Below the pieces are notes generated by a model. That model did not search any database. It was given only the letters and a program-made list of their open reading frames with translations, and was not told the DNA's origin. DNA of 64,000 nucleotides from Halohasta litorea (lineage in GTDB: Archaea; Halobacteriota; Halobacteria; Halobacteriales; Haloferacaceae). Made by a program: the position numbers and the translations under genes. Location of the stretch: positions 62,001 to 126,000 of the forward strand of contig NZ_JANHDJ010000003.1 in NCBI RefSeq assembly GCF_024494645.1, written 5' to 3'. This document shows, piece after piece, positions 1 to 9,278 of this stretch (position 1 is the stretch's first letter; every line of letters begins with the position of its first letter).

Positions 1-2
1 TC

Positions 3-755
3 GGGACGCCGATCCCCTTTGCCGACGCCGCGTTTGCGACCACCCGCAATATGGTCTGTGTCACCGCGACCGACACCGCCCCGCTCTGTGGAGCCCACCG
101 CAACAGCGGTATCCGAAAGTACAGTACCGTCCCCCAAAATACCGACTACCACCCCGAGATGGGGTTGCGAACGCTGCTATCGGCACTCGTTCGGACGGCC
201 GCCCGCTACGACGTGGCCGCCACGCCGATCTGTTCGCACGTCTCGCGGCACTACGCCCGAACCTACCTCGAACTCGATCACCGGGCAACGTCGGCCGACA
301 GCCTCCTGGAGAACCTCGGCTTCATCCACCACTGCGAGGACTGTCTCGCCCGTCGACACGAGTTCGGTCACTTCCCCGAGTCGGTCCCAGAGGAGTGTCC
401 GGTCTGCGGCAGTAGTCGGACCCTAACGGCGGGGCCGGTGTGGCTCGGCCCGGTCGCCGACAGCGAGTTCACCGAATCGGTTATCGACCACCTAACACCC
501 GAACTCGACGCCGCCGCCCGCGCCGAGCGGCTGTTGTCGACGGTCGCCGAAGAGATCGATACCCCGACTCACTACGACCAACACCGGCTCTGTAAGCAGT
601 GGGGCGTCCCCGCCAATGCGATGGACGAGTTCGTCGACGATCTGCAGGCGGCGGGCTACTCGGCTTCGAAGGCCCACTACAGCGGGACGGCGTTTAAAAC
701 GACAGCAACGGTCGGAGAGATCCGCGAGGCGGCCGCACCCGACGCCGATAGCTGA
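3..755 (+). CDS. trm1: tRNA (guanine(26)-N2)-dimethyltransferase Trm1, C-terminal part
   Basis: This is the 3' part of a gene that begins before the window. The frame is open from base 3 ([11 protein letters not shown]), well before the first ATG at 51, so that ATG is not the start. The visible 250 residues begin just after the DPFG segment of the methyltransferase and include ATDTAPLCG, the catalytic region of Trm1. The second half has a zinc-binding type cluster (HHCEDC, then CPVCG) and ends in a small winged domain, as in archaeal Trm1. The enzyme uses S-adenosylmethionine to dimethylate G26 of tRNA. Archaeal Trm1 is about 370 residues, so roughly the first third is missing only because of the window edge. 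Confidence 0.93.
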   Translation, partial: GTPIPFADAAFATTRNMVCVTATDTAPLCGAHRNSGIRKYSTVPQNTDYHPEMGLRTLLSALVRTAARYDVAATPICSHVSRHYARTYLELDHRATSADSLLENLGFIHHCEDCLARRHEFGHFPESVPEECPVCGSSRTLTAGPVWLGPVADSEFTESVIDHLTPELDAAARAERLLSTVAEEIDTPTHYDQHRLCKQWGVPANAMDEFVDDLQAAGYSASKAHYSGTAFKTTATVGEIREAAAPDADS

Positions 756-867
756 TCGCCCCCACTGTTTCGTTGCTGATGGATGCACCCGGTAACAACC
801 ACCTACAGACGTTCTATGTGAGTGAAATACCCTCGATACTTTTGGGTAGCTCGCAGTAACGCGTATA

Positions 868-2217
868 ATGACCTCCACGCGTTCCCGACTGGCTACAGCG
901 AAGGCCGTCGTCGAGACGGCCCGCGAACAACAGATCACGTTTCTGGCCGCCAGCGTCGCCTACTACGCGTTCGTCTCGCTGTTGCCCGCCCTCCTGTTGT
1001 TGTTGGTGCTGGCATCGACGATCGGCGGCGAGGCGTTCGCCGACCGGATCGTCGGCGCGACACAGGAGTTCCTGACGCCAGCGGGCGAAGACGCCATTAC
1101 CGGCGCACTCGCGGATGCACCGGGTCGTGGCGGGGCCACCGTCGTGGGGGTCGGCGTCCTCGGCTGGAGTACCCTCAAAGTGTTTCGCGCGCTGGATACG
1201 GCGTTTCTCACCGTCTACGGGCAGATCGAGTCGGCGAGCTTCGTCGGCCAACTCAAGGATGCGACGGTCGCACTCGTCGGGATCGGCACCGGCGTCGGCG
1301 TCATGATCGCGGCGGGAGCCGTGCTGGCGGCGCTCCCGCTGGGGCCTGCCGGGCAGCTCGTGAGCATTCTGGCGCTTCCCGCGGTGCTGACGGTCGCCTT
1401 TCTGCCGATCTATCACCGGTTTCCGAACCCGCCGATCCCGTTCCGGGAGGCGCTTCCAGGAGCGGTGTTCGCGGGCGTCGGTTGGACGCTGCTGCAGGCG
1501 GGGTTTCAGATCTACGCCGCCGGGGCCGGACAGTACGAGGCCTACGGCGTCGTCGGCGGGATCTTGCTGCTCGTGACGTGGCTGTATCTCGCTGCCGTGA
1601 TCGTGATTCTCGGAGCCGTCGTGAACGCCGTGCGGGCGGAAAAAACCGTGAGCCGTCCGCCGTTTCCCCCCGAAGCCGACGGCGGCAACGGACCGACGGC
1701 GGCGGCAGCCGACCGGCAGTTACAACAGGGCGGCGGCCATGAATCGAGACATATGGCGCGTGAGGGAAGCGAGGCGTCGACCGATGTCGACGCCGAGGAG
1801 ACGAGTGTTGGCGAGGAGCCGAGCCGAACCGAGCCACAGGGTGCCCCCGATATCAGCGAGATCGACGAGCGGATCGACCAGCTCCGAGCTGAGTTCGACG
1901 CCTTCGAGGGCGACGTTCGGGAACGAACGGTCGACAAACCGAGCGTCGAGTCCGAACTCAAACGATACGTCCGGTCGCGGATGCGTCGCGGCCACGCCCG
2001 GGGCTGGGGGCCGTATCTCGTCTTGCTGTACGGGGTGGCACTGACACTCGGGGCGTTCTACTACCTCCAGAGCGACTGGGTCGCCATTCTGGCGATGCTC
2101 ATCATCTTCCTGTCGACGCTCGGTCTCTACGTCATCTTTGTCGTCGTTGGCGTCGGGCTGAACCTGCTGGGCGTCCCCGGCAAAGCCATCGACATGGCTC
2201 GGGACCGGCGGAACTGA
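868..2217 (+). CDS. YihY/BrkB-family membrane protein with C-terminal two-helix extension
   Basis: This is a 449-residue polytopic membrane protein. Residues about 15-255 match the YihY/BrkB family: an amphipathic start, a first helix rich in A/Y/F after QQITFLAAS, and six predicted membrane segments. Members were once called ribonuclease BN, but that name is wrong for the family; the molecular role is unknown. Residues about 260-375 form an acidic, Glu/Ser-rich linker. The tail (about 380-440) adds two more hydrophobic helices not present in the bacterial family, which is about 290 residues long. The ATG follows a spacer of about 110 bases after trm1. I infer a membrane function and nothing more specific. 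Confidence 0.85.
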   Translation: MTSTRSRLATAKAVVETAREQQITFLAASVAYYAFVSLLPALLLLLVLASTIGGEAFADRIVGATQEFLTPAGEDAITGALADAPGRGGATVVGVGVLGWSTLKVFRALDTAFLTVYGQIESASFVGQLKDATVALVGIGTGVGVMIAAGAVLAALPLGPAGQLVSILALPAVLTVAFLPIYHRFPNPPIPFREALPGAVFAGVGWTLLQAGFQIYAAGAGQYEAYGVVGGILLLVTWLYLAAVIVILGAVVNAVRAEKTVSRPPFPPEADGGNGPTAAAADRQLQQGGGHESRHMAREGSEASTDVDAEETSVGEEPSRTEPQGAPDISEIDERIDQLRAEFDAFEGDVRERTVDKPSVESELKRYVRSRMRRGHARGWGPYLVLLYGVALTLGAFYYLQSDWVAILAMLIIFLSTLGLYVIFVVVGVGLNLLGVPGKAIDMARDRRN

Positions 2218-2270
2218 CACCGCAACCGAAACCACACTTCCTTAATCAGTGGCTGCTGTAGCGCCGCTAG

Positions 2271-3194
2271 ATGCTTCCACTCTCCTCCCCGACGGTACTG
2301 GTCTCGGCCCCGGAACTGCTGGTGATCGCCTTCGCGTTCATCACGCTGCTGGGTGATGCGTGGTTCGTCCTCGTCGGCCTCTCCGTCCTCTACTGGATCG
2401 GCCCACGCTACGTCGACGATGCCAGAACAGTCGCCGCCGTCTGTGTCGGCTTCGCGACGCTCGGCCTCGCCGCAGTGCTGGCATTCAAAAGCGCGACCGC
2501 GATCCCCCGGCCAGCGATGACGCCGGTCGACCCGGCTGGCCTCCCCCCGGTGATCGGCTCTTTCGTCGCAGGCGAGATCGAGTCTGACGGCTTTACGTTC
2601 CCCAGCGGCCATGCAACCGCCGCGACGGTCGTCTACGGGGGGTTGGGCCTCCTGTTGTCGGTCGGGCGGAAACGGCTCCGGTATCTACTGGCCGCCAGTC
2701 TGATCGTCCTGATCAGCCTCTCGCGGGTCGTCCTGGAGGTCCACTATCCACGGGATATCATCGCCGGAATGGTGTTGGGATCGCTGTTGATCGCAGTAGG
2801 ACTCGCGGTGGGCCGCAGTAACGACCGGTTGCATCCCGACCGGCTCTTCGCACTCGGCGGCGTCGCCTCGGTGGTTGGTCTCGGGGTCGCGTTGCAGGGC
2901 GGTCACGCCGAGGAAGTTCTCCAGGCGGCTATCGGGATCGGCACCGCCATCGGCGGGGTCCTCACGTGGCGGGCCTTCGGCGATCGGCTCGTTGCGGCCC
3001 CGCCGGTGTCGCTGCCGCTTGCGGTTGTGGGACTCGCCGTCGCTGGCGGGCTGTGGATCGCAGGGTACGCCGGTGTGCTCCCGGCGGTCGGGGCGGTGGC
3101 GGCGAGTGCCGCCGCCGTCGGGATCATTCTCCTGTTGCCACTGGCAGCGGAGCGACGCAAAAAAAGCGGGAAAACGGAGACGGTCGAGGCTTAG
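2271..3194 (+). CDS. PAP2-family membrane phosphatase
   Basis: This 307-residue protein has the three phosphatase motifs of the PAP2 superfamily: KX6RP at 73-81, PSGH at 111-114, and SRX5HX3D with S151, R152, H158 and D162. The histidines carry out phosphoryl transfer at the membrane face, on a lipid phosphate or pyrophosphate that cannot be named from sequence. The core is flanked by hydrophobic helices, and four further helices follow the catalytic core, an extension common in haloarchaeal members. The gene lies 53 bases after the BrkB-like gene and may be co-transcribed with it. Its stop overlaps the stop of convergent glnA by 3 bases. Confidence 0.88.
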   Translation: MLPLSSPTVLVSAPELLVIAFAFITLLGDAWFVLVGLSVLYWIGPRYVDDARTVAAVCVGFATLGLAAVLAFKSATAIPRPAMTPVDPAGLPPVIGSFVAGEIESDGFTFPSGHATAATVVYGGLGLLLSVGRKRLRYLLAASLIVLISLSRVVLEVHYPRDIIAGMVLGSLLIAVGLAVGRSNDRLHPDRLFALGGVASVVGLGVALQGGHAEEVLQAAIGIGTAIGGVLTWRAFGDRLVAAPPVSLPLAVVGLAVAGGLWIAGYAGVLPAVGAVAASAAAVGIILLLPLAAERRKKSGKTETVEA

Positions 3195-4561
3195 AACTTT
3201 TCGAGGTACTCGTCGAGTTCCCACTGGGAGACGTCGACAAGGTAGTCCTTGAACTCGGCCTTCTTGGCTTCGACGAACTTCGGACCGGCGTGCTCGCCGA
3301 GCCCGTTGTAGATGACTTCGTCGTTTTCGAGCGCTTCAACGGCCTCGCCGAGGTTCGTCGGCAGCGTCGAGATGCCGTACTCTTCGCGTTTTTCCTCGTC
3401 GAACTCGTAGATGTTCTCGCGGATCGGGTCCGGCGCTTCGAGATCGCGCTCGATGCCGTCCATGCCGGCGGTGAGCAGCGCGGCGATGGCGAGGTACGGG
3501 TTACTCGAGGGGTCGGGGAAACGAGCCTCGATTCGGCTGGCCGCCGGGATACGGGCAGCCGGCTTGCGGATGAGCGCCGAGCGATTGCGGTCGGACCATG
3601 CAACGTAGACGGGGGCCTCGTAGCCGGGGACGAGGCGTTTGTAGCTGTTGACCGTCGGGTTGGTCACGGCGGTGATCGCCGGTGCGTGGTCGAGGATCCC
3701 AGCAAGGAACGAATGAGCCGTGTCGCTGAGGTCGAACTCGTCGCTGCTGTCGTGGAAGGCGTTCTCACCGTCTTCGAACAGCGAGATGTGAGTGTGCATT
3801 CCCGAGCCGTTGATTTTCGGCACCGGTTTGGGCATGAACGTCGCATGCAGGTCGTGCTGTGCGGCGACTGCACGGACGACCGTCCGGAACGTTGCCACGT
3901 TGTCGGCGGTGGTCAGCGCGTCGTCGTACTCGAAGTTGATCTCGTATTGGCCCTCGGCGACCTCGTGGTGGCTGGCCTCGATCTCGAAGCCCATGTCTTC
4001 GAGCGCGAAGATGATGTCACGCCGGACGTCGCTGGCGAGGTCCTTCGGTGCGAGGTCGAAGTAGCCTCCCTGGTCGGCGAACTCGGTGGTCGCGTAACCG
4101 TCTTCGTCGTGTTTGAACAGGAAGAACTCCGGTTCCGGGGCGACGTTGACGTCATACCCGTGTTCCTCGGCCCGGTCGATGGCCTGCTGGAGCACATAGC
4201 GTGGGTCGCCCTCGAACGGCTCGTTGGTCGAGGTATTGATGATGTCACAGATAAGCCGCGCGGAAGCACTTTCCTCGTCCTGTCTCCACGGGAGCACGGC
4301 GAAGGTATCGGGGTCGGGTTTCAGCCGCATATCGGACTCCTGGATGCGCACGAAGCCCTCGATCGACGAGCCGTCGAAGTAGATCCCGTCGGTGAAGGCT
4401 TTCTCGGCCTGCCGGGCGGGAACTGAAACGTTCTTTACGACACCGAGGATATCCGTGAACTGTAGTCGAAGGAAGTCGATTCCTTTTTCTTCGATTTCGT
4501 CAATAACTGCCTGTTCCTTTTCGGTCAATCCACCATCAGTGGCAACGTTTTCTTCCGTCAT
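3191..4561 (-). CDS. glnA: Glutamine synthetase, type I
   Basis: The enzyme makes glutamine from glutamate, ammonia and ATP, the main route of ammonium assimilation. I place the start at 4561 ([10 protein letters not shown]), giving 456 residues, the usual length of haloarchaeal GlnA. An in-frame start at 4630 would add 23 residues of non-conserved sequence, and a TATA-like element near 4588-4596 (reading left) lies inside that extension. Visible GS-I landmarks are the YFDGSS beta-grasp segment, EPEFFLF with metal-binding glutamates, the [11 protein letters not shown] region, the [10 protein letters not shown] loop and the NRSALIR active-site segment. It is divergent from an Lrp-family regulator, an arrangement kept in other haloarchaea where Lrp controls glnA. 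Confidence 0.97.
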   Translation of the reverse strand: MTEENVATDGGLTEKEQAVIDEIEEKGIDFLRLQFTDILGVVKNVSVPARQAEKAFTDGIYFDGSSIEGFVRIQESDMRLKPDPDTFAVLPWRQDEESASARLICDIINTSTNEPFEGDPRYVLQQAIDRAEEHGYDVNVAPEPEFFLFKHDEDGYATTEFADQGGYFDLAPKDLASDVRRDIIFALEDMGFEIEASHHEVAEGQYEINFEYDDALTTADNVATFRTVVRAVAAQHDLHATFMPKPVPKINGSGMHTHISLFEDGENAFHDSSDEFDLSDTAHSFLAGILDHAPAITAVTNPTVNSYKRLVPGYEAPVYVAWSDRNRSALIRKPAARIPAASRIEARFPDPSSNPYLAIAALLTAGMDGIERDLEAPDPIRENIYEFDEEKREEYGISTLPTNLGEAVEALENDEVIYNGLGEHAGPKFVEAKKAEFKDYLVDVSQWELDEYLEKF

Positions 4562-4686
4562 GTTATGGACGCTTGGATCATTCGCTGCCAGTATAAAGAT
4601 CTTGTCGCTTAGTGCAATTACGCCGCGCAAACTGAGAAATTGGATATTCGTAAAATTCTAATGCCCCCGGTGAGTGGACAACTGTA

Positions 4687-5148
4687 ATGACGTACGAAAA
4701 CTTGGACGCCAAGTTGATCAATGCACTACTCGGAAACGGTCGGGCCAGCCTGCGAAGCCTCGGCGAGGAACTCGACGTGTCGGTGACGACCGTTTCGAAT
4801 CACCTTCGAGATCTCGAAGCCGAAGGCGTCGTCAACGGCTATACGCCGATCGTCGACTACGACGCGCTGGGCTACGACGTCACCGCCGTCATCCAGCTCA
4901 AAGTCGAGGGGAGCTCGTTGCCCGAGATCACAGACCGGCTGCGCCAGCAGAAACAGATGGTCAGCGTCTACGAAGTAACGGGCGACTACGACATCATCGC
5001 GATCGGGAAGTTCACCGACACCGATGGGATGAACAGCCAGATCAAGGAGCTGCTGACCGACGTCGACATCCGGGAGTCGAACACGAGCGTCGTGCTCAAC
5101 GCGGTGACCGAAAACGAACAGTTCGAACTCGATCTCAACGAGGAGTAG
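4687..5148 (+). CDS. lrp: Lrp/AsnC-family transcriptional regulator next to glnA
   Basis: This 153-residue protein has an N-terminal winged helix-turn-helix (residues about 5-50, with [20 protein letters not shown] as recognition region) and a C-terminal RAM ligand-binding domain (about 70-145, ending in an acidic tail). It is transcribed away from glnA across a 125-base AT-rich spacer. In Halobacterium salinarum the Lrp encoded beside glnA is reported to affect glnA expression, so control of ammonium assimilation in response to an amino acid is likely here. The start follows an AT-rich stretch near 4645-4660 that could be its TATA box. Confidence 0.92.
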   Translation: MTYENLDAKLINALLGNGRASLRSLGEELDVSVTTVSNHLRDLEAEGVVNGYTPIVDYDALGYDVTAVIQLKVEGSSLPEITDRLRQQKQMVSVYEVTGDYDIIAIGKFTDTDGMNSQIKELLTDVDIRESNTSVVLNAVTENEQFELDLNEE

Positions 5149-5247
5149 AAAGCGGCTCCGCCCGGGTAGACTGATCCTACTGCTCGCGCCGGACGGCGGC
5201 ACAGCCGACCGGCGTGCGTACTGTATCAGTATTTCTTTTAGGCTATA

Positions 5248-6465
5248 GTGACTGTCACAGATATGCAGGTTTCCGGGATCGTCACGCGGTTGGAGTCGGT
5301 GTTGGGGGAGTTCGTCTCGCCGGAGGTACGGCTTGGGGTCAGTGTTGCGGTCGTGGTGATCGCCTTCGGGGCAGCCGGGTTAGTTATTCCGAGGCTCGTC
5401 ACGCGAGCCCAGCGGCTGACGGCCGACTGGACCCGACAGAAGTTCGGCGATCGGGTCGCCGAAGTCGTCGAACTGATCGAGGACGTGGTGCCGGTGTCGC
5501 TGATCATCACGGTTCTGGTCAGGCTGGTCCAGTTCCTGCTGTTCGTCGGCTCGGTGGTCGCACTGCTCATCGTCTGGGGACTCGTCGACGTGGCGTGGGG
5601 ACTCGTCGGGCTCCTGGAGACGGCGATTCCGGTCATCACCAAGCTTCTGATCACCGGCGGGCTGGTCATCGCCGCCGGGTTAGTCAACACCCTCCTCCAG
5701 GACGTGATCAGCGATTTCACCACCGACACCAGCCACATCTCAGCCCATCAGGAACAGATCCTCACACGGGTCGGGCAGGTCGCACTGTTGGTGGCGCTTT
5801 TGGTCGGCGTGCTCACTGTCTGGAACATCCAGATCGGCGGCGTCCTCGTCGGTGCAGGGTTCCTCGGGATCGTCGTCGGGATGGCCGCCCGCCAGACGCT
5901 GGGGTCGCTGATCGCGGGGTTCGTCCTCATGTTCTCCCGGCCCTTCGAGATCGGCGACTGGGTCGAAGTCGGCGACAATCAGGGGATCGTCACCCAGATC
6001 ACGATCATGAACACCCACCTGCGGAACTTCGATGGCGAACACGTCGTCATCCCCAACGATAACGTCAACCAGCAGGCGGTCGTCAACCGGAGCCGCGACG
6101 GCAAACTCCGGATCCACGTCGAGGTCGGCGTCGACTACGAGGCCGATCCCACCCGTGCGGCCGAACTCGCCCGCGAGGCCGTCGAGGAGGCGAGCTTCGT
6201 CGACGGTAATCCGAACCCCCAGGTGTTCCCGGTGGGCTTCGGCGGCTCGGCGGTCGACCTCGACATCCGGTTTTGGATCTCGCCGCCGACCCCACAGAAA
6301 CGCTGGCGGGCGACCGCCGAAGTGATCGAGGTCGTCAAAGAGCGCTTCGACACCGAGTCGATCGCCATCCCGTTCCCCCAGCGCACCGTCGGCTACCGAA
6401 CCGTCGACGAGGACTCGGTTGTCGATCGCGAGGCGAACGTGGGATCGGTCGAGTCGACGGACTAA
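5248..6465 (+). CDS. Small-conductance mechanosensitive channel (MscS family)
   Basis: This 405-residue membrane protein carries an MscS core. Several N-terminal helices (about 25-190) precede the pore helix, which begins near residue 195 with the Gly/Ala pattern GVLVGAGFLGIVVGMAARQ. It continues into the beta domain (SRPFEIGDWVEVG, then VVIPNDNV) and the C-terminal alpha/beta vestibule. Such channels open on membrane tension and release solutes during osmotic downshock, important for a halophile. An alternative start at 5263 (MQVSG) would remove five residues. The gene stands alone between lrp and the cation transporter. Confidence 0.92.
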   Translation: MTVTDMQVSGIVTRLESVLGEFVSPEVRLGVSVAVVVIAFGAAGLVIPRLVTRAQRLTADWTRQKFGDRVAEVVELIEDVVPVSLIITVLVRLVQFLLFVGSVVALLIVWGLVDVAWGLVGLLETAIPVITKLLITGGLVIAAGLVNTLLQDVISDFTTDTSHISAHQEQILTRVGQVALLVALLVGVLTVWNIQIGGVLVGAGFLGIVVGMAARQTLGSLIAGFVLMFSRPFEIGDWVEVGDNQGIVTQITIMNTHLRNFDGEHVVIPNDNVNQQAVVNRSRDGKLRIHVEVGVDYEADPTRAAELAREAVEEASFVDGNPNPQVFPVGFGGSAVDLDIRFWISPPTPQKRWRATAEVIEVVKERFDTESIAIPFPQRTVGYRTVDEDSVVDREANVGSVESTD

Positions 6466-6560
6466 TTAGACGGAGTCGAAAACGCGTGTAGAACTCACAA
6501 AGAACCCGCTTTGAGCCGGGAAACCCGAACGCTCAAGTGCCGTTTTCCGCAAGAGAGGCT

Positions 6561-7478
6561 ATGAACGTCGACGACGCCAAACGCCGCTTTTCGCGTGCGT
6601 CGTGGGCGAACGTCCTCGGCAACGCGATCAAAATCGTCGCCGAGGGTGCCGCCGGACTCGCCTTTGGCTCAGTCGCCCTCGTTGCCGACGCGGCCCACTC
6701 GGTGGCCGATCTGGTCGCCAGCGTCGTCGTCCTCGTCTGGGGCAGCAGTTCCTTCGACCGGCCCGACGACACCCATCCACACGGCCACGCGCGGATCGAA
6801 CCGCTGACGGCGCTGTTCGTGGGGGCAGTGATCGTCCTTCTGGGCCTGAACCTGCTGTATGAGTCCACACAGGGGATCATCGAGGGCGGTACTGGCGTAC
6901 GGTTCAGCCCCCTCCTGCTCGGCGCGCTGGCGTTTGCGATGGTCGATATGTACCTGGTCTACTGGTACACCGTTCGGCAAAACGAGGGGGTCGAATCGAC
7001 GGCGCTGTCGGCACTCGCCGCGGACTGTCTCAACGATCTGTACACGACCGTCGCCGCGATCATCGGCGTGCTGGGCGTCCTCGGCAGCTACCCGATTTTG
7101 GACCCGATCGCGGGCTGGCTGGTGAGCCTGCTGGTCGTCTATCAGGGCATCGAGATCGGCCGGGAGAACCTTGATTATCTGGTCGGGGCGGCACCCACTG
7201 GAGCCAAACGCGAGGAGATCACCGCCGAAATCAAGTCCCACCCGGATGTCGAAGGCGCACACGACCTGACGGTGTTTTACGACGGGACGGTCCTGGAGGT
7301 CGAGGCCCACGTCGAGGTCGACGGCGAGATGACCGTCCGGGAGGCCCACGACGTCGAAAGCGAGCTGGTCGACCGGCTCAGGGCGCTTGAGGAGGTTGGC
7401 GACGCCCACATCCATCTCGATCCCTCGGGGCTCGGCGAGTGGAAGGACGCCGCCGAGACCGACCACCGGAGCGACTGA
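6561..7478 (+). CDS. Cation diffusion facilitator family transporter
   Basis: This 305-residue protein has six predicted membrane helices and a C-terminal ferredoxin-like cytosolic domain (from about 210), the CDF layout for efflux of Zn2+, Fe2+, Mn2+ or similar ions in exchange for protons. Metal-site residues are visible as HSVAD in helix 2 (HxxxD) and DCLND in helix 5 (DxxxD). A His-rich DTHPHGHAR loop follows helix 2, as in many CDFs. The start at 6561 (MNVDDAK) is preferred over 6537 because GAGAGG lies just before it and the CDF alignment starts there. Ion specificity cannot be read safely from these residues. Confidence 0.9.
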   Translation: MNVDDAKRRFSRASWANVLGNAIKIVAEGAAGLAFGSVALVADAAHSVADLVASVVVLVWGSSSFDRPDDTHPHGHARIEPLTALFVGAVIVLLGLNLLYESTQGIIEGGTGVRFSPLLLGALAFAMVDMYLVYWYTVRQNEGVESTALSALAADCLNDLYTTVAAIIGVLGVLGSYPILDPIAGWLVSLLVVYQGIEIGRENLDYLVGAAPTGAKREEITAEIKSHPDVEGAHDLTVFYDGTVLEVEAHVEVDGEMTVREAHDVESELVDRLRALEEVGDAHIHLDPSGLGEWKDAAETDHRSD

Positions 7479-7841
7479 TCAGTATCGGTGTGCTTCGACC
7501 CATGCCGTGAGGTCGTCGCCGGGGATGAACCCCTCGGCGCGCCGGGCGACGGGCTCGCCGCCGACGAACAGGACGAAAAGCGGGACGCTGCGGACCTCGA
7601 AGCGATCGACGAGCGGCGGGTCGTCGCGCGGATTGACGAGGCCGACCGCCACATCGAGCTGTCGGGCGACGTTGCCAAGTACCGGCTCCATACTCGCACA
7701 GATCCCACAGCCGTCGGTGTAGAACTCGACGAGCGCGGTCTCGTGGTCGGCGATGAAGCGATCGACCGCGGGCTCGTCGGCGAGGTGGGTCGGGCGGGCT
7801 GGCGTCGCGCTGGCGGCCGACGAGTCGGATGTCTCAGTCAT
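7479..7841 (-). CDS. Thioredoxin-fold protein with CGIC active site
   Basis: This 120-residue protein has a thioredoxin fold. It has the EFYTDGCGIC redox centre with C45 and C48, and a cis-proline segment (RSVPLFVLF). The dipeptide between the cysteines is GI, not the GP of classical thioredoxin, which would change its redox potential. The first 20 residues are a Ser/Ala/Thr-rich tail without a signal peptide. The gene's stop abuts the stop of the convergent CDF gene with no gap. It likely acts as a cytosolic disulfide reductase; its partner is unknown. Confidence 0.87.
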   Translation of the reverse strand: MTETSDSSAASATPARPTHLADEPAVDRFIADHETALVEFYTDGCGICASMEPVLGNVARQLDVAVGLVNPRDDPPLVDRFEVRSVPLFVLFVGGEPVARRAEGFIPGDDLTAWVEAHRY

Positions 7842-7894
7842 GCCAAGAGCTACGAGTGGCTGGTATCTAAGCCGTTCGCCGGGTGGCCGGTCGG

Positions 7895-8449
7895 CTACTC
7901 GCGGGCTGGGGGTCGGTTGTCGAACCGCTCGCGGACCTCACGAACGGCCGACAGCACGGCCTGCCACTGCTCGGGGCTGCCAGGGAGTTCGGGGGCGTCG
8001 CCGCGGTCGATCTGGTCGTTGATCGCCTCCTGAACCGAGCCGGGATCGGAGATCCGCCGGAAGTCGATGTCGTCCCCACCGGCGACCTCGACGGTGACGG
8101 TGCCGTAGCCGAAGATCGACCCCCGGATCGACTGCTCGTACGCGGTGTTCTGGACTTTCGAGAGGGTGATCCGACGGACCGACAGCCCGAGCACGCCGGT
8201 TTTGACCCAGATCGCCCGCGTCGTCACCAGATACGTCGTCCGTTGGATGTAGAGATAGGCCCAGGCAGGCAGCACGGGACCCAGCAGGCCGACCGCGGCC
8301 AGCCGTGGATCGATCGTCGCCGCGAGCCAGCCCGCACCAACGAGGATCGCCAGCCCGACGACGACGCTCCCGGCGATCGTCGTCAGCCGCGGGCGACCCT
8401 CCCAGACCTCCGTTTCCGACTCGCGAAGCCAGCGCCAGTCGTCGCTCAT
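7895..8449 (-). CDS. PH-domain (bPH2/DUF304) membrane protein, second of pair
   Basis: This 184-residue protein has a short N-terminal segment, two close hydrophobic helices (about 25-65) and a bacterial pleckstrin-homology domain of the YdbS/YdbT type. The domain is recognised by YLVTTRAIWVKTGVLGLS, KVQNTAYEQS and a GYGTVTVE strand. The C-terminal 40 residues are charged and helical. The start codon overlaps the stop of the upstream paralogue by 4 bases (ATGA), so the two are translationally coupled and may work as a heteromeric membrane complex. Function of the family is not established. Confidence 0.83.
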   Translation of the reverse strand: MSDDWRWLRESETEVWEGRPRLTTIAGSVVVGLAILVGAGWLAATIDPRLAAVGLLGPVLPAWAYLYIQRTTYLVTTRAIWVKTGVLGLSVRRITLSKVQNTAYEQSIRGSIFGYGTVTVEVAGGDDIDFRRISDPGSVQEAINDQIDRGDAPELPGSPEQWQAVLSAVREVRERFDNRPPARE

Positions 8450-9132
8450 TGGTCGTCAGTCGGCTCAGTGACCGCAGGTTCGAAGGGATCGGCCTCGCTC
8501 GTCTCGCCGTCAGTCGAGGCTCCTGTTCCACTGTCAGTCGCGGCTTCCGGTCGACCGCTGGTCGCCTCGCCATCGAGGGCCTGTCGAATCCCTTGGAGTT
8601 CGGTCAGGATCGCTTCGAGGGTGTCGTCGACGTCGCCCTCGTTGTCACGGCCCCCGTCCTCGCGGCGCTCGATCTCTCTGGAAATGAGCTCCTGGATCTC
8701 CGCGGGGGTGGGGATGTTTCGGAACTGGAGTTCGACGCCGGAACTCCCGGCGGTGCTGATCTCGACGCTGCCGTACCCCAGTCGGGCACCGATCGCCGTC
8801 TGGCTATAGGAGATGTTTTGGACCTTGTCGAAGCCGATCTGTTTGACGTCCCGCGAGAAGATGCCGCGCTTGCGGTAGAGTCCGCGCGTCGTCACGACGT
8901 AGTTGGTGTTTTTGAACGAGAGGTAGGCAGCCGCGAGGATCGGGATACCGACGAGGACGAACGAGAGCGGAATCCCGACCACAAGCGCCGAGACGAGGCT
9001 GCTTTTGTGTGGCGTGCTCGCCCAGAGGACCTCCTCGCCGTCGTCGAGGGTCAGCCAATCGAGGTCGACGGCCGCGGTTGATTCAGTCTTCGTCTCGGGT
9101 ACCTGCGGTGTCTGCCCGGTGTCCGAACTCAT
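8446..9132 (-). CDS. PH-domain (bPH2/DUF304) membrane protein, first of pair
   Basis: This 228-residue paralogue of the next gene has a polar N-terminus, two hydrophobic helices (about 45-85), and a PH domain marked by NYVVTTRGLYRKRG, DKVQNISYSQ and GYGSVEISTAG. After it comes a coiled helical stretch and a Thr/Glu/Ala-rich tail of about 50 residues. An AT-rich TATA candidate lies near 9158-9168, about 30 bases before the start, fitting a leaderless transcript. Tight coupling to the downstream paralogue suggests they act together. Confidence 0.83.
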   Translation of the reverse strand: MSSDTGQTPQVPETKTESTAAVDLDWLTLDDGEEVLWASTPHKSSLVSALVVGIPLSFVLVGIPILAAAYLSFKNTNYVVTTRGLYRKRGIFSRDVKQIGFDKVQNISYSQTAIGARLGYGSVEISTAGSSGVELQFRNIPTPAEIQELISREIERREDGGRDNEGDVDDTLEAILTELQGIRQALDGEATSGRPEAATDSGTGASTDGETSEADPFEPAVTEPTDDQ

Positions 9133-9251
9133 AGGCGGCTACAGACCGCCAACGGGCAAAATACTGTCGACGGATCATATTCGAATTGAACCGTCCGGCC
9201 AGGTGGGCGAACAGTCGAGTCATCGAACGAACGGTCGAGTCGTCCCGCGAG

Positions 9252-9263
9252 GTGTATATAAAA
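9252..9263. promoter_or_regulatory. Strong TATA-like element in spacer
   Basis: GTATATAAAAGG is one of the best TATA-box matches in the window. It lies between the 3' end of the lipoprotein gene and the 5' end of the PH-domain pair. Read leftward (TTTTATATAC) it would start a transcript near 9228, giving the PH-domain operon a leader of about 95 bases. Read rightward it would fire antisense into the lipoprotein gene. The sequence does not settle which is used. Confidence 0.45.
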
Positions 9264-9278
9264 GGCAGTCCCCGCGTC

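Noticed and set aside
868-2217. Ribonuclease BN activity for the BrkB-like protein
   Set aside because: The name is a historical mislabel of the family; no nuclease motif is seen.
2966-4426. 486-residue open frame on the plus strand opposite glnA
   Set aside because: It is a shadow of the glutamine synthetase gene: its codons are the reverse complement and it has no family motif.
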